A model generated the notes under the pieces. That model was given only the letters and a program-made list of their open reading frames with translations, made no database searches and was not told the origin of the DNA. A stretch of DNA of 13,633 nt from an uncultured bacterium (GTDB lineage: Bacteria; Cyanobacteriota; Vampirovibrionia; Gastranaerophilales; Gastranaerophilaceae), in assembly GCA_946183815.1 (NCBI GenBank), contig CAMHDG010000008.1, positions 1 to 13,633 of the forward strand, given 5' to 3'. A program made the position numbers and the translations under genes. Shown here piece after piece: positions 6,001-13,591 of the stretch (position 1 is the first letter of the stretch; every line of letters begins with the position of its first letter).

Positions 6001-6903
6001 CTAGAATAATCCGCCTAATTCATCGTTGCTTTCGGATTTTTTAGCAAGTTGTTCTGTTAATGAGTTTACACCGTAAATGATACCTTCAAGATATGGCTGA
6101 ATAACATTTGCTAAATCTTTTTGGATAGATGTTGCAAATGATCTTGGTATTGATTTTAATATAGTACCATTTTCGTGGTTTTGTATTTTTGATGTTTTTA
6201 ATAAGTCGATTAAGAATGATTCTGTAGAAATTACGTTGAACAAAGATGCTAATTTAAGTTGAACTTTTGCAAAAGTAGGCATCAAAATCAAAGAATTTAC
6301 CATTTTTTCCGTAACTGTAAACACAAGACAGCCACCTACCGCAAGTACGGAACACATAGCCGCAATCTGCATCTCTGCAACGAATTCTGCAACGGTTGCT
6401 GTAATCGTTTGAGCCGATGTAAAGTCCAGTTTCCCGAACGCTGTCGCAATTTTTAAGAATGTGAACAACGGACCGAAACCTGTAAGTAATGTTGGTACGA
6501 CCCCGATAAAATTCTTGTTATATTGCGTACTAATCATTGAATCATCATTAAAGAAATATGGTATATCGGTTGTTGCCTGTATCCCTGAAACGCTTTCTGA
6601 TACGTTTTCATATTCGATTTTGTCGTCAGAATCCTGAAATGCAAGCGTATCTGAAAAAACTAATGAATATTGAAAATCTTCAAACGCTTTTTGGGTACAA
6701 GGGTTACCTAATAATATTTGTTTAAATTCTTCAAATCTGTATGAAAGATTACCTTTAGTAAATGATTCTAATTGTGTATAAAGTGCTTTTAAAAGTTTCG
6801 TAATCTTTATATATTTTGTTAACATGTATGAAATAGACACCGTAAACGCTGTCAAGATAATCAGGACAGGTGGGTCTTCTATTAATCTTATAAATAAATC
6901 CAT
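6001..6903 (-). CDS. MotA/TolQ/ExbB-like proton channel protein, ZorA-like
   Basis: This 300-residue protein has three probable membrane helices: about 12-30, 131-156 (FIGVVPTLLTGFGPLFTFLKIATAF) and 180-199. A cytoplasmic segment lies between the first two and a helical cytoplasmic tail follows (200-300). The motif YFFNDDSM (116-123) upstream of the PTLLTGFGPLFTF helix resembles ZorA proteins of Zorya (FFN, then PxLLTGxGxLGTFxGL), though here GPLFTFLK replaces the usual GTFxGL ending. The long coiled-coil tail of defence ZorA is missing. It probably forms a stator-like complex with the OmpA-domain protein encoded 10 nt downstream. ATG 6903 follows AAGGAG (6912-6917) at ideal spacing. The family assignment is by eye; ExbB- or MotA-type envelope function is the alternative. 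Confidence 0.75.
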   Translation of the reverse strand: MDLFIRLIEDPPVLIILTAFTVSISYMLTKYIKITKLLKALYTQLESFTKGNLSYRFEEFKQILLGNPCTQKAFEDFQYSLVFSDTLAFQDSDDKIEYENVSESVSGIQATTDIPYFFNDDSMISTQYNKNFIGVVPTLLTGFGPLFTFLKIATAFGKLDFTSAQTITATVAEFVAEMQIAAMCSVLAVGGCLVFTVTEKMVNSLILMPTFAKVQLKLASLFNVISTESFLIDLLKTSKIQNHENGTILKSIPRSFATSIQKDLANVIQPYLEGIIYGVNSLTEQLAKKSESNDELGGLF

Positions 6904-6924
6904 AACTCTTTCTCCTTGTTTGAA

Positions 6925-6933
6925 ATTATATCA
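6925..6933 (-). promoter_or_regulatory. Extended -10 promoter of the ZorAB-like operon
   Basis: On the minus strand TGA is followed directly by TATAAT (6925-6930). No good -35 box is seen at 16-18 nt. The predicted start is near 6918, which leaves only a short leader carrying the AAGGAG ribosome binding site. Confidence 0.5.
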
Positions 6934-7006
6934 TAAAATCTTTTGTAGGGGAAGGGTAAGTAAAATATTGTTTAGAATCGAACGTAGTGAGCCGATATTT
7001 GTAAAA

Positions 7007-7119
7007 GTGATTAAGTGACTAGGTGACTGAGTGACTAAGAATTTGGCTAAAAGCCAAAGTATTATTGCCGATTGAAAATCGGCTTGCTTAGTCACTTAAT
7101 CACTTAATCACCTGGTCAT
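7007..7119. repeat. Opposed 8-bp tandem arrays enclosing two small hairpins
   Basis: Left array (7007-7038): GTGATTAA, GTGACTAG, GTGACTGA, GTGACTAA. Right array (7088-7119), reversed: TTAGTCAC, TTAATCAC, TTAATCAC, CTGGTCAT. The innermost parts AGTGACTAAG (7030-7039) and CTTAGTCACT (7087-7096) pair perfectly over 10 bp, and the outer units pair partly. Inside are hairpin TTTGGCT/AGCCAAA (7042-7058, loop AAA) and hairpin GCCGATT/AATCGGC (7067-7083, loop GAA). Together they can form a branched cruciform or RNA structure. Confidence 0.65.
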
Positions 7120-7121
7120 TG

Positions 7122-7162
7122 TAAATTATTGTTTAGCGGTGAAACCGCTAAACAATAATTTA
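7122..7162. repeat. 41-bp hairpin repeat, copy 2, upstream of ispG
   Basis: Perfect 19-bp arms (7122-7140 and 7144-7162) around a GAA loop, with GC-rich tip GCGGT/ACCGC. The outer arm, TAAATTATTGTTTA, differs from the copy at 1958 at a single position, with the matching change in the opposite arm. It ends 9 nt before the -10 box of ispG, so it occupies the -35 region. Confidence 0.75.
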
Positions 7163-7171
7163 TCTTTGTAC

Positions 7172-7177
7172 TATAAT
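7172..7177 (+). promoter_or_regulatory. Candidate -10 box of ispG, implying a leaderless mRNA
   Basis: A perfect TATAAT ends 6 nt before the ATG at 7184, which places the predicted transcription start at about the A of the start codon. No Shine-Dalgarno sequence precedes the ATG. No good -35 box is seen; that region falls in the arm of the 41-bp hairpin. Confidence 0.4.
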
Positions 7178-7183
7178 AAAACT

Positions 7184-8251
7184 ATGATAGAGAGAAGAAA
7201 ATCAAAACAAATACAAATAAGAGATGTAAAGATAGGCGGGGATGCACCTGTATCAGTGCAAACAATGTGTAATACAGATACTCGTGATGTTCAGGCTACC
7301 CTAAAACAGATTAATGAATTTTATGAAGCAGGCTGTGAAATAGTCAGACTTGCTGTCTTGAATAAAGATGCAGGCGAGGCGATAAAAGAGTTGGTTAAAA
7401 AATCGCCGCTTCCTTTAGTTGCGGATATTCATTTTGATTATCGTCTTGCAATCCAATGTATCGAAAACGGTATTGACGCTCTGCGTATAAATCCCGGGAA
7501 TATAGGCAAAGCAGAACATACTCAAAAGGTTGTTTCACTTGCTAAAACAAATAATATCCCTATAAGAATAGGTATAAACGCAGGTTCTCTTGAAAAAAGC
7601 CTTAAAGAAAGAACCGATTTAACCCTCGCTGAAAAAATGGTTGAAAGCGCAATGGGTCATATTAAGATTTTGGAAGATTTAAACTATGATAATATAAAAA
7701 TTTCGCTAAAATCTTCTGATGTTCCGACAACTATTGACGCATACAGACTTATGGCAAAAAGGGTTGATTATCCCCTGCATGTTGGAGTAACCGAGGCAGG
7801 TACTCTAAAAGGCGGGTTGATAAAATCATCTGTCGGGATAGGCACGCTTTTATCAGAAGGTATAGGAGATACGATAAGAGTTTCTCTTACGGAAAACCCT
7901 GTGGAAGAAGTCCACGCAGGCTGGGGTATATTAAAGGCTCTCGGATTGAGAGAAAGAGGTGTTAATTTTGTGTCTTGTCCAACTTGTGGAAGAACGCAGA
8001 TTAAACTTATTGAACTTGCCAAAAAAGTTGAAGAAAGATTTAAAAATCTGGATTTACCAATAACAATAGCAACTATGGGTTGTCCCGTAAACGGCCCTGG
8101 GGAAGCATCACACGCTGATTATGGTATTGCAGGTGCAATAGGCGAAGGGTATATCTTCAAAAAAGGAGAAATTATTTTATCACGTATCCCTGAAGATGAA
8201 TTGCTTGACAAATTAGAGGCTGTAATCAAAGAAGATTATAATCTTAATTAA
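7184..8251 (+). CDS. ispG: 4-hydroxy-3-methylbut-2-en-1-yl diphosphate synthase
   Basis: IspG (GcpE) converts 2-C-methyl-D-erythritol 2,4-cyclodiphosphate to HMBPP, the penultimate step of the MEP isoprenoid pathway, in the cytosol. The 355-residue protein has the N-terminal TIM barrel (DIHFDYRLA at 81-89, ALRINPGNIG at 99-108) and the C-terminal 4Fe-4S domain with Cys265, Cys268 (SCPTCGRTQ) and Cys300 (MGCPVNGPGEA), plus the conserved Glu307. It is the short bacterial type without the plant insertion domain. I start it at ATG 7184 because MIERRKSKQI matches the usual family N-terminus. The longer frame from GTG 7139 would translate half of the upstream hairpin. No ribosome binding site is visible. 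Confidence 0.95.
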   Translation: MIERRKSKQIQIRDVKIGGDAPVSVQTMCNTDTRDVQATLKQINEFYEAGCEIVRLAVLNKDAGEAIKELVKKSPLPLVADIHFDYRLAIQCIENGIDALRINPGNIGKAEHTQKVVSLAKTNNIPIRIGINAGSLEKSLKERTDLTLAEKMVESAMGHIKILEDLNYDNIKISLKSSDVPTTIDAYRLMAKRVDYPLHVGVTEAGTLKGGLIKSSVGIGTLLSEGIGDTIRVSLTENPVEEVHAGWGILKALGLRERGVNFVSCPTCGRTQIKLIELAKKVEERFKNLDLPITIATMGCPVNGPGEASHADYGIAGAIGEGYIFKKGEIILSRIPEDELLDKLEAVIKEDYNLN

Positions 8252-8303
8252 GAATTTAACGGATTTTATTGTAACAAATCGGCAGAATGATATTCCTCTA
8301 AAT

Positions 8304-9635
8304 TTACCCCTTGTTAGAACGTTCACGAACGGAAATGCGGATACATGTGCCAAAGAACCCGAATGCCTCACGCAATTTATTTTCTATGTAGCGTTTATAG
8401 TGGTCTTTCATTAATGTACCGTTGTTAGTAAATAATACAAATGTTGGTGGTTGGACTCCAACTTGAGTTGTATATAAAATCTTTAATCGTTTATTCTTCA
8501 CGCTTTGTGGAGGATTCATTACATAAGCATCATTTATAACCTTGTTTAACAGTCCTGTCGCCACACGTTTGGTACATTCTGCATATACCTCATTCGTTTT
8601 GATAAAAATTTGATTTAATCTTTGGTGCGTTTTTGCACTTATGTATATTTTAGGAACATAATCTAAAAACGGAATCTCATTCACAAGGTTTGCCTCAAAT
8701 TTATTGATAGTATTTGCCTTCTTTTCTTCAATTAAATCCCATTTATTTATAGCGATAATCATTCCCTTGCCGGCTTCAGTTATGATAGAGGCAATCTTCT
8801 TATCTTGATCTGCTATCCCTTCTTTTGCATCTATAACAAGAATAGCAACATCACATTCTCTGATTGAGCGAATGGCTCTGTCAACCGCAAATTTTTCTAC
8901 ACCATAATCTACTTTTGCTTTTTTTCGTATTCCTGCCGTATCAATAATAATAAATTCCTGATTTTCAAAGGTAAGTTTGCTGTCTATGCTATCTCTTGTT
9001 GTTCCTGAAACATCTGATACAATAACTCTGTTCTCGCCAAGTAATGAGTTAACAATAGACGATTTTCCCGCATTTGGTCTGCCGACTATTGCAATTTTGA
9101 TAATCTTTTCTTCTTCGGGTCTGTCTTCTTCTGCTATAAAATCTTCTGTTATCAAATCAAGCAAATCCCCGACCCCGCCTGAGCCATGAAGTGCGGATAT
9201 TGCAATAGGATCACCTATTGCAAGTGCGTAAAACTCCGATGTCATTAGCGTTGCATTGTGAGAGTCAATTTTATTAACAGCCAAAAATACAGGCTTACCT
9301 GACTGTCTTAAAATATTTGCAATGTCGTAATCAATAGGGTTTATTCCCTCTTTTCCGTCAACGATAAAAACAATTTTATCGGCTTCGTTGCAGGCAATTT
9401 TTGCCTGATCATAAATAGAAACCATAATTTCGTCTTCATCTCCGGGGATAATACCACCTGTATCTATAACAGTGAATTGTTTGTGTTGCCATTCAACGTC
9501 AAAATATATTCTGTCACGTGTAACACCCGGTTGGTCATCAACTATTGATTGGCGGTTGCCCACAAGTCTGTTCACAAGCGTTGATTTGCCTACGTTCGGT
9601 CTGCCTACTATTGCTATTACAGGTCGTCTTTCCAT
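8304..9635 (-). CDS. der: Ribosome biogenesis GTPase Der (EngA)
   Basis: This 443-residue cytosolic double GTPase is needed for 50S subunit maturation. The first G domain has GRPNVGKS (11-18), GVTRD (37-41), DTGG (58-61) and NKID (121-124). The second has GRPNAGKS (185-192), GTTRD (211-215), DTAG (232-235) and NKWD (297-300). A C-terminal KH-like domain follows (about 360-440), ending in a short basic tail. All motifs are intact and the length is typical. ATG 9635 is preceded by AAAGGG on the minus strand. It lies 71 nt downstream of the large helicase gene on the same strand and converges with ispG. Confidence 0.97.
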   Translation of the reverse strand: MERRPVIAIVGRPNVGKSTLVNRLVGNRQSIVDDQPGVTRDRIYFDVEWQHKQFTVIDTGGIIPGDEDEIMVSIYDQAKIACNEADKIVFIVDGKEGINPIDYDIANILRQSGKPVFLAVNKIDSHNATLMTSEFYALAIGDPIAISALHGSGGVGDLLDLITEDFIAEEDRPEEEKIIKIAIVGRPNAGKSSIVNSLLGENRVIVSDVSGTTRDSIDSKLTFENQEFIIIDTAGIRKKAKVDYGVEKFAVDRAIRSIRECDVAILVIDAKEGIADQDKKIASIITEAGKGMIIAINKWDLIEEKKANTINKFEANLVNEIPFLDYVPKIYISAKTHQRLNQIFIKTNEVYAECTKRVATGLLNKVINDAYVMNPPQSVKNKRLKILYTTQVGVQPPTFVLFTNNGTLMKDHYKRYIENKLREAFGFFGTCIRISVRERSNKG

Positions 9636-9674
9636 TTTTTTCCCTTTAAAATCTTGTGTTTATATATTTATTGT

Positions 9675-9708
9675 AAATGGAAAATGGAAAATTGAAAATG
9701 GAAAATTT
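9675..9708. repeat. 7-bp AT-rich tandem repeat between helicase and der
   Basis: About five units on the plus strand: AAATGG, AAAATGG, AAAATTG, AAAATGG, AAAATTT. The array overlaps the helicase stop codon and fills half of the 71-nt gap before der. A weak minus-strand -10-like TATATAAA lies between the array and der, so the array could form the upstream part of a der promoter. No clear terminator is seen here. Confidence 0.55.
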
Positions 9709-12700
9709 AATTTTGTAATAATTCATCAAAAATTATACTTGGATTACTTTTTCTTTCTTTTCCAAAATATATTTCTTTATCCGATGCGGAAATATATAAT
9801 CTTTTTCTTGCTCTTGTTATTGCAACGTATAAGAGTCGGTAGTTTTCGCTTATCAAAAATTCTTTTAATTCGTTATCGGTTTTTGGGGTATAGTTTCCGT
9901 TTAATTTTTTCACACCTTCTGTAAAATCTGATGATTTTTTGAGTTTTAATTGAGTAAAATCAAGGGTTAAATTTCTTTCACTCATTTCCGGCAAAAATAC
10001 ATAGTCAAACTCATCTCCCTTTGATTTATGAAGGGTCATTATCTGAATTTTTCCGCCTGTTAAATCTTCTTCTTCATCTTCAGAGAAAAACTTGAATCCG
10101 CTTAAAGACGGTCTTTCTGATAAATCTTCTAACTTTTGAATTGTTTGGTTAAAATTACCCTTGTTTAGTTTTGCACAAAGGGTTGAGATTAAATGAATAT
10201 TGGATTTTTCTAACTTATCAGAAAAATAATTAAGTCCGATTCTCATTGCTAACTCATCAATAGTGAGTTCAGGGAAGGACAGCCAGTAGTTCATATCCCA
10301 GTGAAATCTTGCTAAATCGGGGTCGGTTATTTTATCATTATCAAGGGTTATAAATGTTTTGTCGTACGCTTCTATAATTCTGTCAAGATTTAATTTGAAA
10401 ATCCCACATTCTGATAAAGTCTTGTAGGCTTGAGCAGTGAGTTTATTATCGTAGGGGTTTAAGATAAATTTAAGTATAGATAGTACAACTCTAAATATTT
10501 TCTTTTGTCCTAAACATTCGTTTCTGGTAATAGCGGTCAGACCTGAATTGTTTATATAATCTGCCCACGAATTTACCTGATAATTGTTTCTTAAAAGTAG
10601 TCCGATGGTTGCGTTAGGAGTTTTTGAGAGAATATTTTTTATCTCTTTTATAACCGTAATTTTTTCTTCTTGCGGGGTATTAAAAATTTTAGAAATAATA
10701 GGGCTTTTCTCAATCGGGTTTTTGTTTTCGACAGGGTTCATAAAAATAGGATAAAAGGCATTATTAATCTTCGAGTTACCAAATTTTATAAGCGAATTGG
10801 CAAGTTGCCACACCCCTTGAGAGCATCTTTGGGAACGATTCATATCGACTCTTTGAGAGGTTTCTATGAATTTTTTAAACCCTTCTACGTCAGCATTTGT
10901 AAAGGTTGTTGTTATTGCCTGATTTATATCTCCGCATCGTATTAAATTTTGATGTTTTGCACTTAAAAGATTAATTAATTTTTGCTGGATAGAAGAAGAA
11001 TCTTGTGCTTCGTCTTCTATAATATAATGGCAAATATTCTGATAATATTCTAAAATATCTTCGTTGTTTTCTAATAGTTTTACCGCTGAAATCAAGATGT
11101 CATCGTAATCTATAAGATTATTTTTTTCTAAAGTTTTTTGATAATTATAGAAAAATTTTAAAAATTTTTGTAATCTCATTTCAACTTGAGAACCTTTTTT
11201 AAGCGATAAAATTTGTTTGATTTTTTTGTTATTTTCGGAAAAATCTCCGCCCCCTAATTTAAGGGTTGAGATAGCCTTTTCAAAATCGTCTGATTCTTGT
11301 TTGTCAAGTTTTGCACAAAGCCCTTTTATAATATTCCCTCGTTGAATATCATCGCATATTTCAAAATCAGAATTTAACCCAAGCCTTTCATAATTAGAGT
11401 TTTCTTTTAATATTCTTAACGCAAGCCCGTGAATAGTGCTTATATTCGGAATTTTTCCCTTGCTTATTGCACTTCCTATTTTATCCTTAAAGTTTCGTGC
11501 GGCAGATTCCATATAGGTTAAAACATAAATATTTTCAGGATTAATTTTGTTTTCGATAAGTTTAATAATCAGTGCAAGCAGAATTGTTGTTTTGCCTGCT
11601 CCGGGGACTGCTGATATTGCCATTTTCCCATTTTTGTATTCTAACACCGGTTTTTGATCCTCACGAGGGATTATTTTAAATACTTTTGTTTCTTTGGATA
11701 TCTCGTTTGTTTCTTCTCCTGATATAAGATATTCTTCTATACCCCCAAAATTCTCTATCCCTTGGGTATCAAATAAACTTGATAAGGCAATTATATAATC
11801 TGTGTTAAGTACTAATTTTCTCAAAATTTTGGATATTTTTTCTTTTGAAAGTTTTATATTATCTTCAACCGTGTATTTATCATTATTCCAGTTCTTTTGG
11901 AACACCCACGAATTATATAATGGTCCTATGTCTGATTTTACCCATTCCTGTGATGATGTGTCGAGCCAAAACTGATATTTTGTTTTTATCTTATTATCAA
12001 TAATTTTTTGCGGGGTCGATATCACAAGATTATTTTCTTCTATCTCTAAAGTTGAATAAGGGTTTTCTGATATTATAGAGTTTTCAATCTGGGTAATGAT
12101 TTCTTCTTCAAAAAATATTTTATCTTCTTGTTGGAAAACTTTTTCAAAATCTTGGAGTTCTTTCAGAAAGAAATTAAATTTAGCAAGGTCGTTTTTATCG
12201 GTTTTTGTTACCAGATTATTGTAAGCAAAATATGCTTTTTCAGATAAACTTTTATCTGAATATTTTAACTTATCTATAAGCAGACAAAATTTTTTAAATT
12301 TGTCTGTATGTATTCCTAAATCAATCGGGGTGAGTGAGTTTGAGTCTATATAGTTTCTGATAATTTTTTCACAATTTTTTATCGGGATTTCTAAATATTT
12401 TGATAAAATTATTCTTAATTCGTACTCTTCTATTGCGTTTATATTTTGAGTGAATTTATCAAAAACAACTTGCGAACTTTTAGATAATTTAAGTACGGTC
12501 AATATTGCTCTGACAAGAGGGTTATCGGCAAGTTTCTCGCTTCCTGATAAAAAAATTGGCTCACAATCTTTTAGTCCTGATTTCAGGGTATATTTAAGCA
12601 TCTTGTCCTGAATTGGTGTTACAACAGAAATATCTTTAGGACAAACTCCGTTTTTTATTAGTTCGTTTATTAAATTTATTGCCTTTTCTACCATATCTAC

Positions 12701-13591
12701 TCGTTTAGAAAGAGAGTAGGCGGTTAGGTTAGGTATTTTGTTTTTCGTTTCCTTGTTTATATTTGATATTAAATTATTAACCCTTATATCTTCTTTTTTT
12801 TCGTTAATAATTTCTTCGTTAAAAATGTTTTCCAGTGCCTTTTTTGTGTCAGGTTCTGCACAAAGGTAGCCCATTCTTGCCCCACCGTCTTTATCAAATA
12901 ATATGAATTTATCTTTTAGTTGCGGGGATATGTTTTTAAGAAAATCAAAAAATAGAGGGGTGTTTTCGTCTGCTTGTTCCACTAACAGATATTTTATATT
13001 TTTAAAATAGTCTGTATTTTTATAAATATATCCAAAAATTTCTGCTTGTCTTATGTTGTCAAAGGCTCTTAATTCAATAGTTTTGGCTCTTAATTTTTGG
13101 ATAATTGTGCTTGCATCTGCTCTGAAGGCTTCGTGTAGAAGTTTTGATTTTTTATCTATTTCTTCAGGAGTTAAATTGTTGTTTACAATAAGCGAATACC
13201 TTCTGAAAATTTGGTGTAAAAGCGATTTTTTTGAGTTGTATCCTTTTACGTCATCTTCTTTTATAATTTGTTTAAGTAAATATTGGGATATTTCAAGCCC
13301 CGTAAGGTTTGGGTTAATTTTTACATCGGTATTTTTTATTTTGTTTTCTAACTCTGCCCAGTTATCGAGGAGTGTGTTATAAATCAATCCGTTAAAAGTA
13401 TTAATTTTTAAGTCGGTCAGAGTGTTAATTTTTGATAAATTTAGTATATTTTTTATAATATTTTTTTTAGAATTTGAATTAAAAGTTAACACTAAAATTT
13501 CAGATGGCAAAATTCCCGAATTAAGCCACTCAACATATTTTTCGGAAATTATTTTTTCGTTGTTTTTGTCTGAAATTTTATTAATTATCAT
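9707..13591 (-). CDS. Two-lobed SF1 (UvrD/AddAB-like) DNA helicase; 5' end uncertain
   Basis: A 1294-residue protein, about twice the length of UvrD. The C-terminal half (about 638-1294) is an intact UvrD-type ATPase: REDQ (643-646), Walker A AVPGAGKTT (661-669), TYMESAA (motif Ia, 692-698), STIHGLALRIL (Ib, 718-728), DEAQD (860-864), RCGDINQAI (III, 885-893), IMTLHKSKGDEFDYVFLP (V, 1184-1201) and LLYVAITRARKRLYIS (VI, 1253-1268). The N-terminal half repeats the order in degenerate form: ILVLTFNSNSKK (32-43), INTFNGLIY (63-71), LLVEQADENTPL (202-213) in place of DEAQD, and VISTPQKIID (523-532). SDKNNEK sits where Walker A should be. This recalls AddB/RecC-type inactive helicase lobes, but no nuclease domain is visible. 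The minus-strand frame stays open from the ATG at 13591 to the window edge and that ATG lacks a ribosome binding site, so the true start may lie outside. Confidence 0.85.
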   Translation of the reverse strand: MIINKISDKNNEKIISEKYVEWLNSGILPSEILVLTFNSNSKKNIIKNILNLSKINTLTDLKINTFNGLIYNTLLDNWAELENKIKNTDVKINPNLTGLEISQYLLKQIIKEDDVKGYNSKKSLLHQIFRRYSLIVNNNLTPEEIDKKSKLLHEAFRADASTIIQKLRAKTIELRAFDNIRQAEIFGYIYKNTDYFKNIKYLLVEQADENTPLFFDFLKNISPQLKDKFILFDKDGGARMGYLCAEPDTKKALENIFNEEIINEKKEDIRVNNLISNINKETKNKIPNLTAYSLSKRVDMVEKAINLINELIKNGVCPKDISVVTPIQDKMLKYTLKSGLKDCEPIFLSGSEKLADNPLVRAILTVLKLSKSSQVVFDKFTQNINAIEEYELRIILSKYLEIPIKNCEKIIRNYIDSNSLTPIDLGIHTDKFKKFCLLIDKLKYSDKSLSEKAYFAYNNLVTKTDKNDLAKFNFFLKELQDFEKVFQQEDKIFFEEEIITQIENSIISENPYSTLEIEENNLVISTPQKIIDNKIKTKYQFWLDTSSQEWVKSDIGPLYNSWVFQKNWNNDKYTVEDNIKLSKEKISKILRKLVLNTDYIIALSSLFDTQGIENFGGIEEYLISGEETNEISKETKVFKIIPREDQKPVLEYKNGKMAISAVPGAGKTTILLALIIKLIENKINPENIYVLTYMESAARNFKDKIGSAISKGKIPNISTIHGLALRILKENSNYERLGLNSDFEICDDIQRGNIIKGLCAKLDKQESDDFEKAISTLKLGGGDFSENNKKIKQILSLKKGSQVEMRLQKFLKFFYNYQKTLEKNNLIDYDDILISAVKLLENNEDILEYYQNICHYIIEDEAQDSSSIQQKLINLLSAKHQNLIRCGDINQAITTTFTNADVEGFKKFIETSQRVDMNRSQRCSQGVWQLANSLIKFGNSKINNAFYPIFMNPVENKNPIEKSPIISKIFNTPQEEKITVIKEIKNILSKTPNATIGLLLRNNYQVNSWADYINNSGLTAITRNECLGQKKIFRVVLSILKFILNPYDNKLTAQAYKTLSECGIFKLNLDRIIEAYDKTFITLDNDKITDPDLARFHWDMNYWLSFPELTIDELAMRIGLNYFSDKLEKSNIHLISTLCAKLNKGNFNQTIQKLEDLSERPSLSGFKFFSEDEEEDLTGGKIQIMTLHKSKGDEFDYVFLPEMSERNLTLDFTQLKLKKSSDFTEGVKKLNGNYTPKTDNELKEFLISENYRLLYVAITRARKRLYISASDKEIYFGKERKSNPSIIFDELLQN

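Larger units (their letters stand above)
6961..7162. repeat. Structured intergenic element with terminal inverted repeats
   Basis: The ends TAAAATATTGTTTAG (6961-6975) and CTAAACAATAATTTA (7148-7162) are inverted repeats with one mismatch in 15, each beginning with TA. Between them lie two opposed 8-bp tandem arrays (7007-7038 and 7088-7119) and three hairpins. There is no coding capacity. The layout would suit a small non-autonomous mobile element with TA target duplication (as in IS630/mariner-type MITEs) or a REP/BIME-like repeat. It fills most of the 280-bp gap between two divergent genes, where no terminator is needed. Confidence 0.5.

Noticed and set aside
5196..6903. Complete Zorya defence system
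   Set aside because: The ZorA-like protein lacks the long tail, and no ZorC, ZorD or ZorE-like gene occurs beside the pair; the neighbours are housekeeping genes.
7007..7119. CRISPR array
   Set aside because: The repeats are 8 bp with no spacers, and no cas genes are present.
7139..7183. Longer ispG frame starting at GTG 7139
   Set aside because: It would translate half of a perfect hairpin and add residues absent from the family. The ATG at 7184 gives the typical IspG N-terminus.
8252..8303. Terminator between convergent ispG and der
   Set aside because: Only a 5-bp GATTT/AAATC stem with a 9-nt loop was found and no T tract, which is too weak to call.
9472..9924. 150-codon plus-strand reading frame
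   Set aside because: It lies antisense across the start of der, a tandem repeat and the end of the helicase gene, has no ribosome binding site, and its product is low-complexity. It is a shadow frame.
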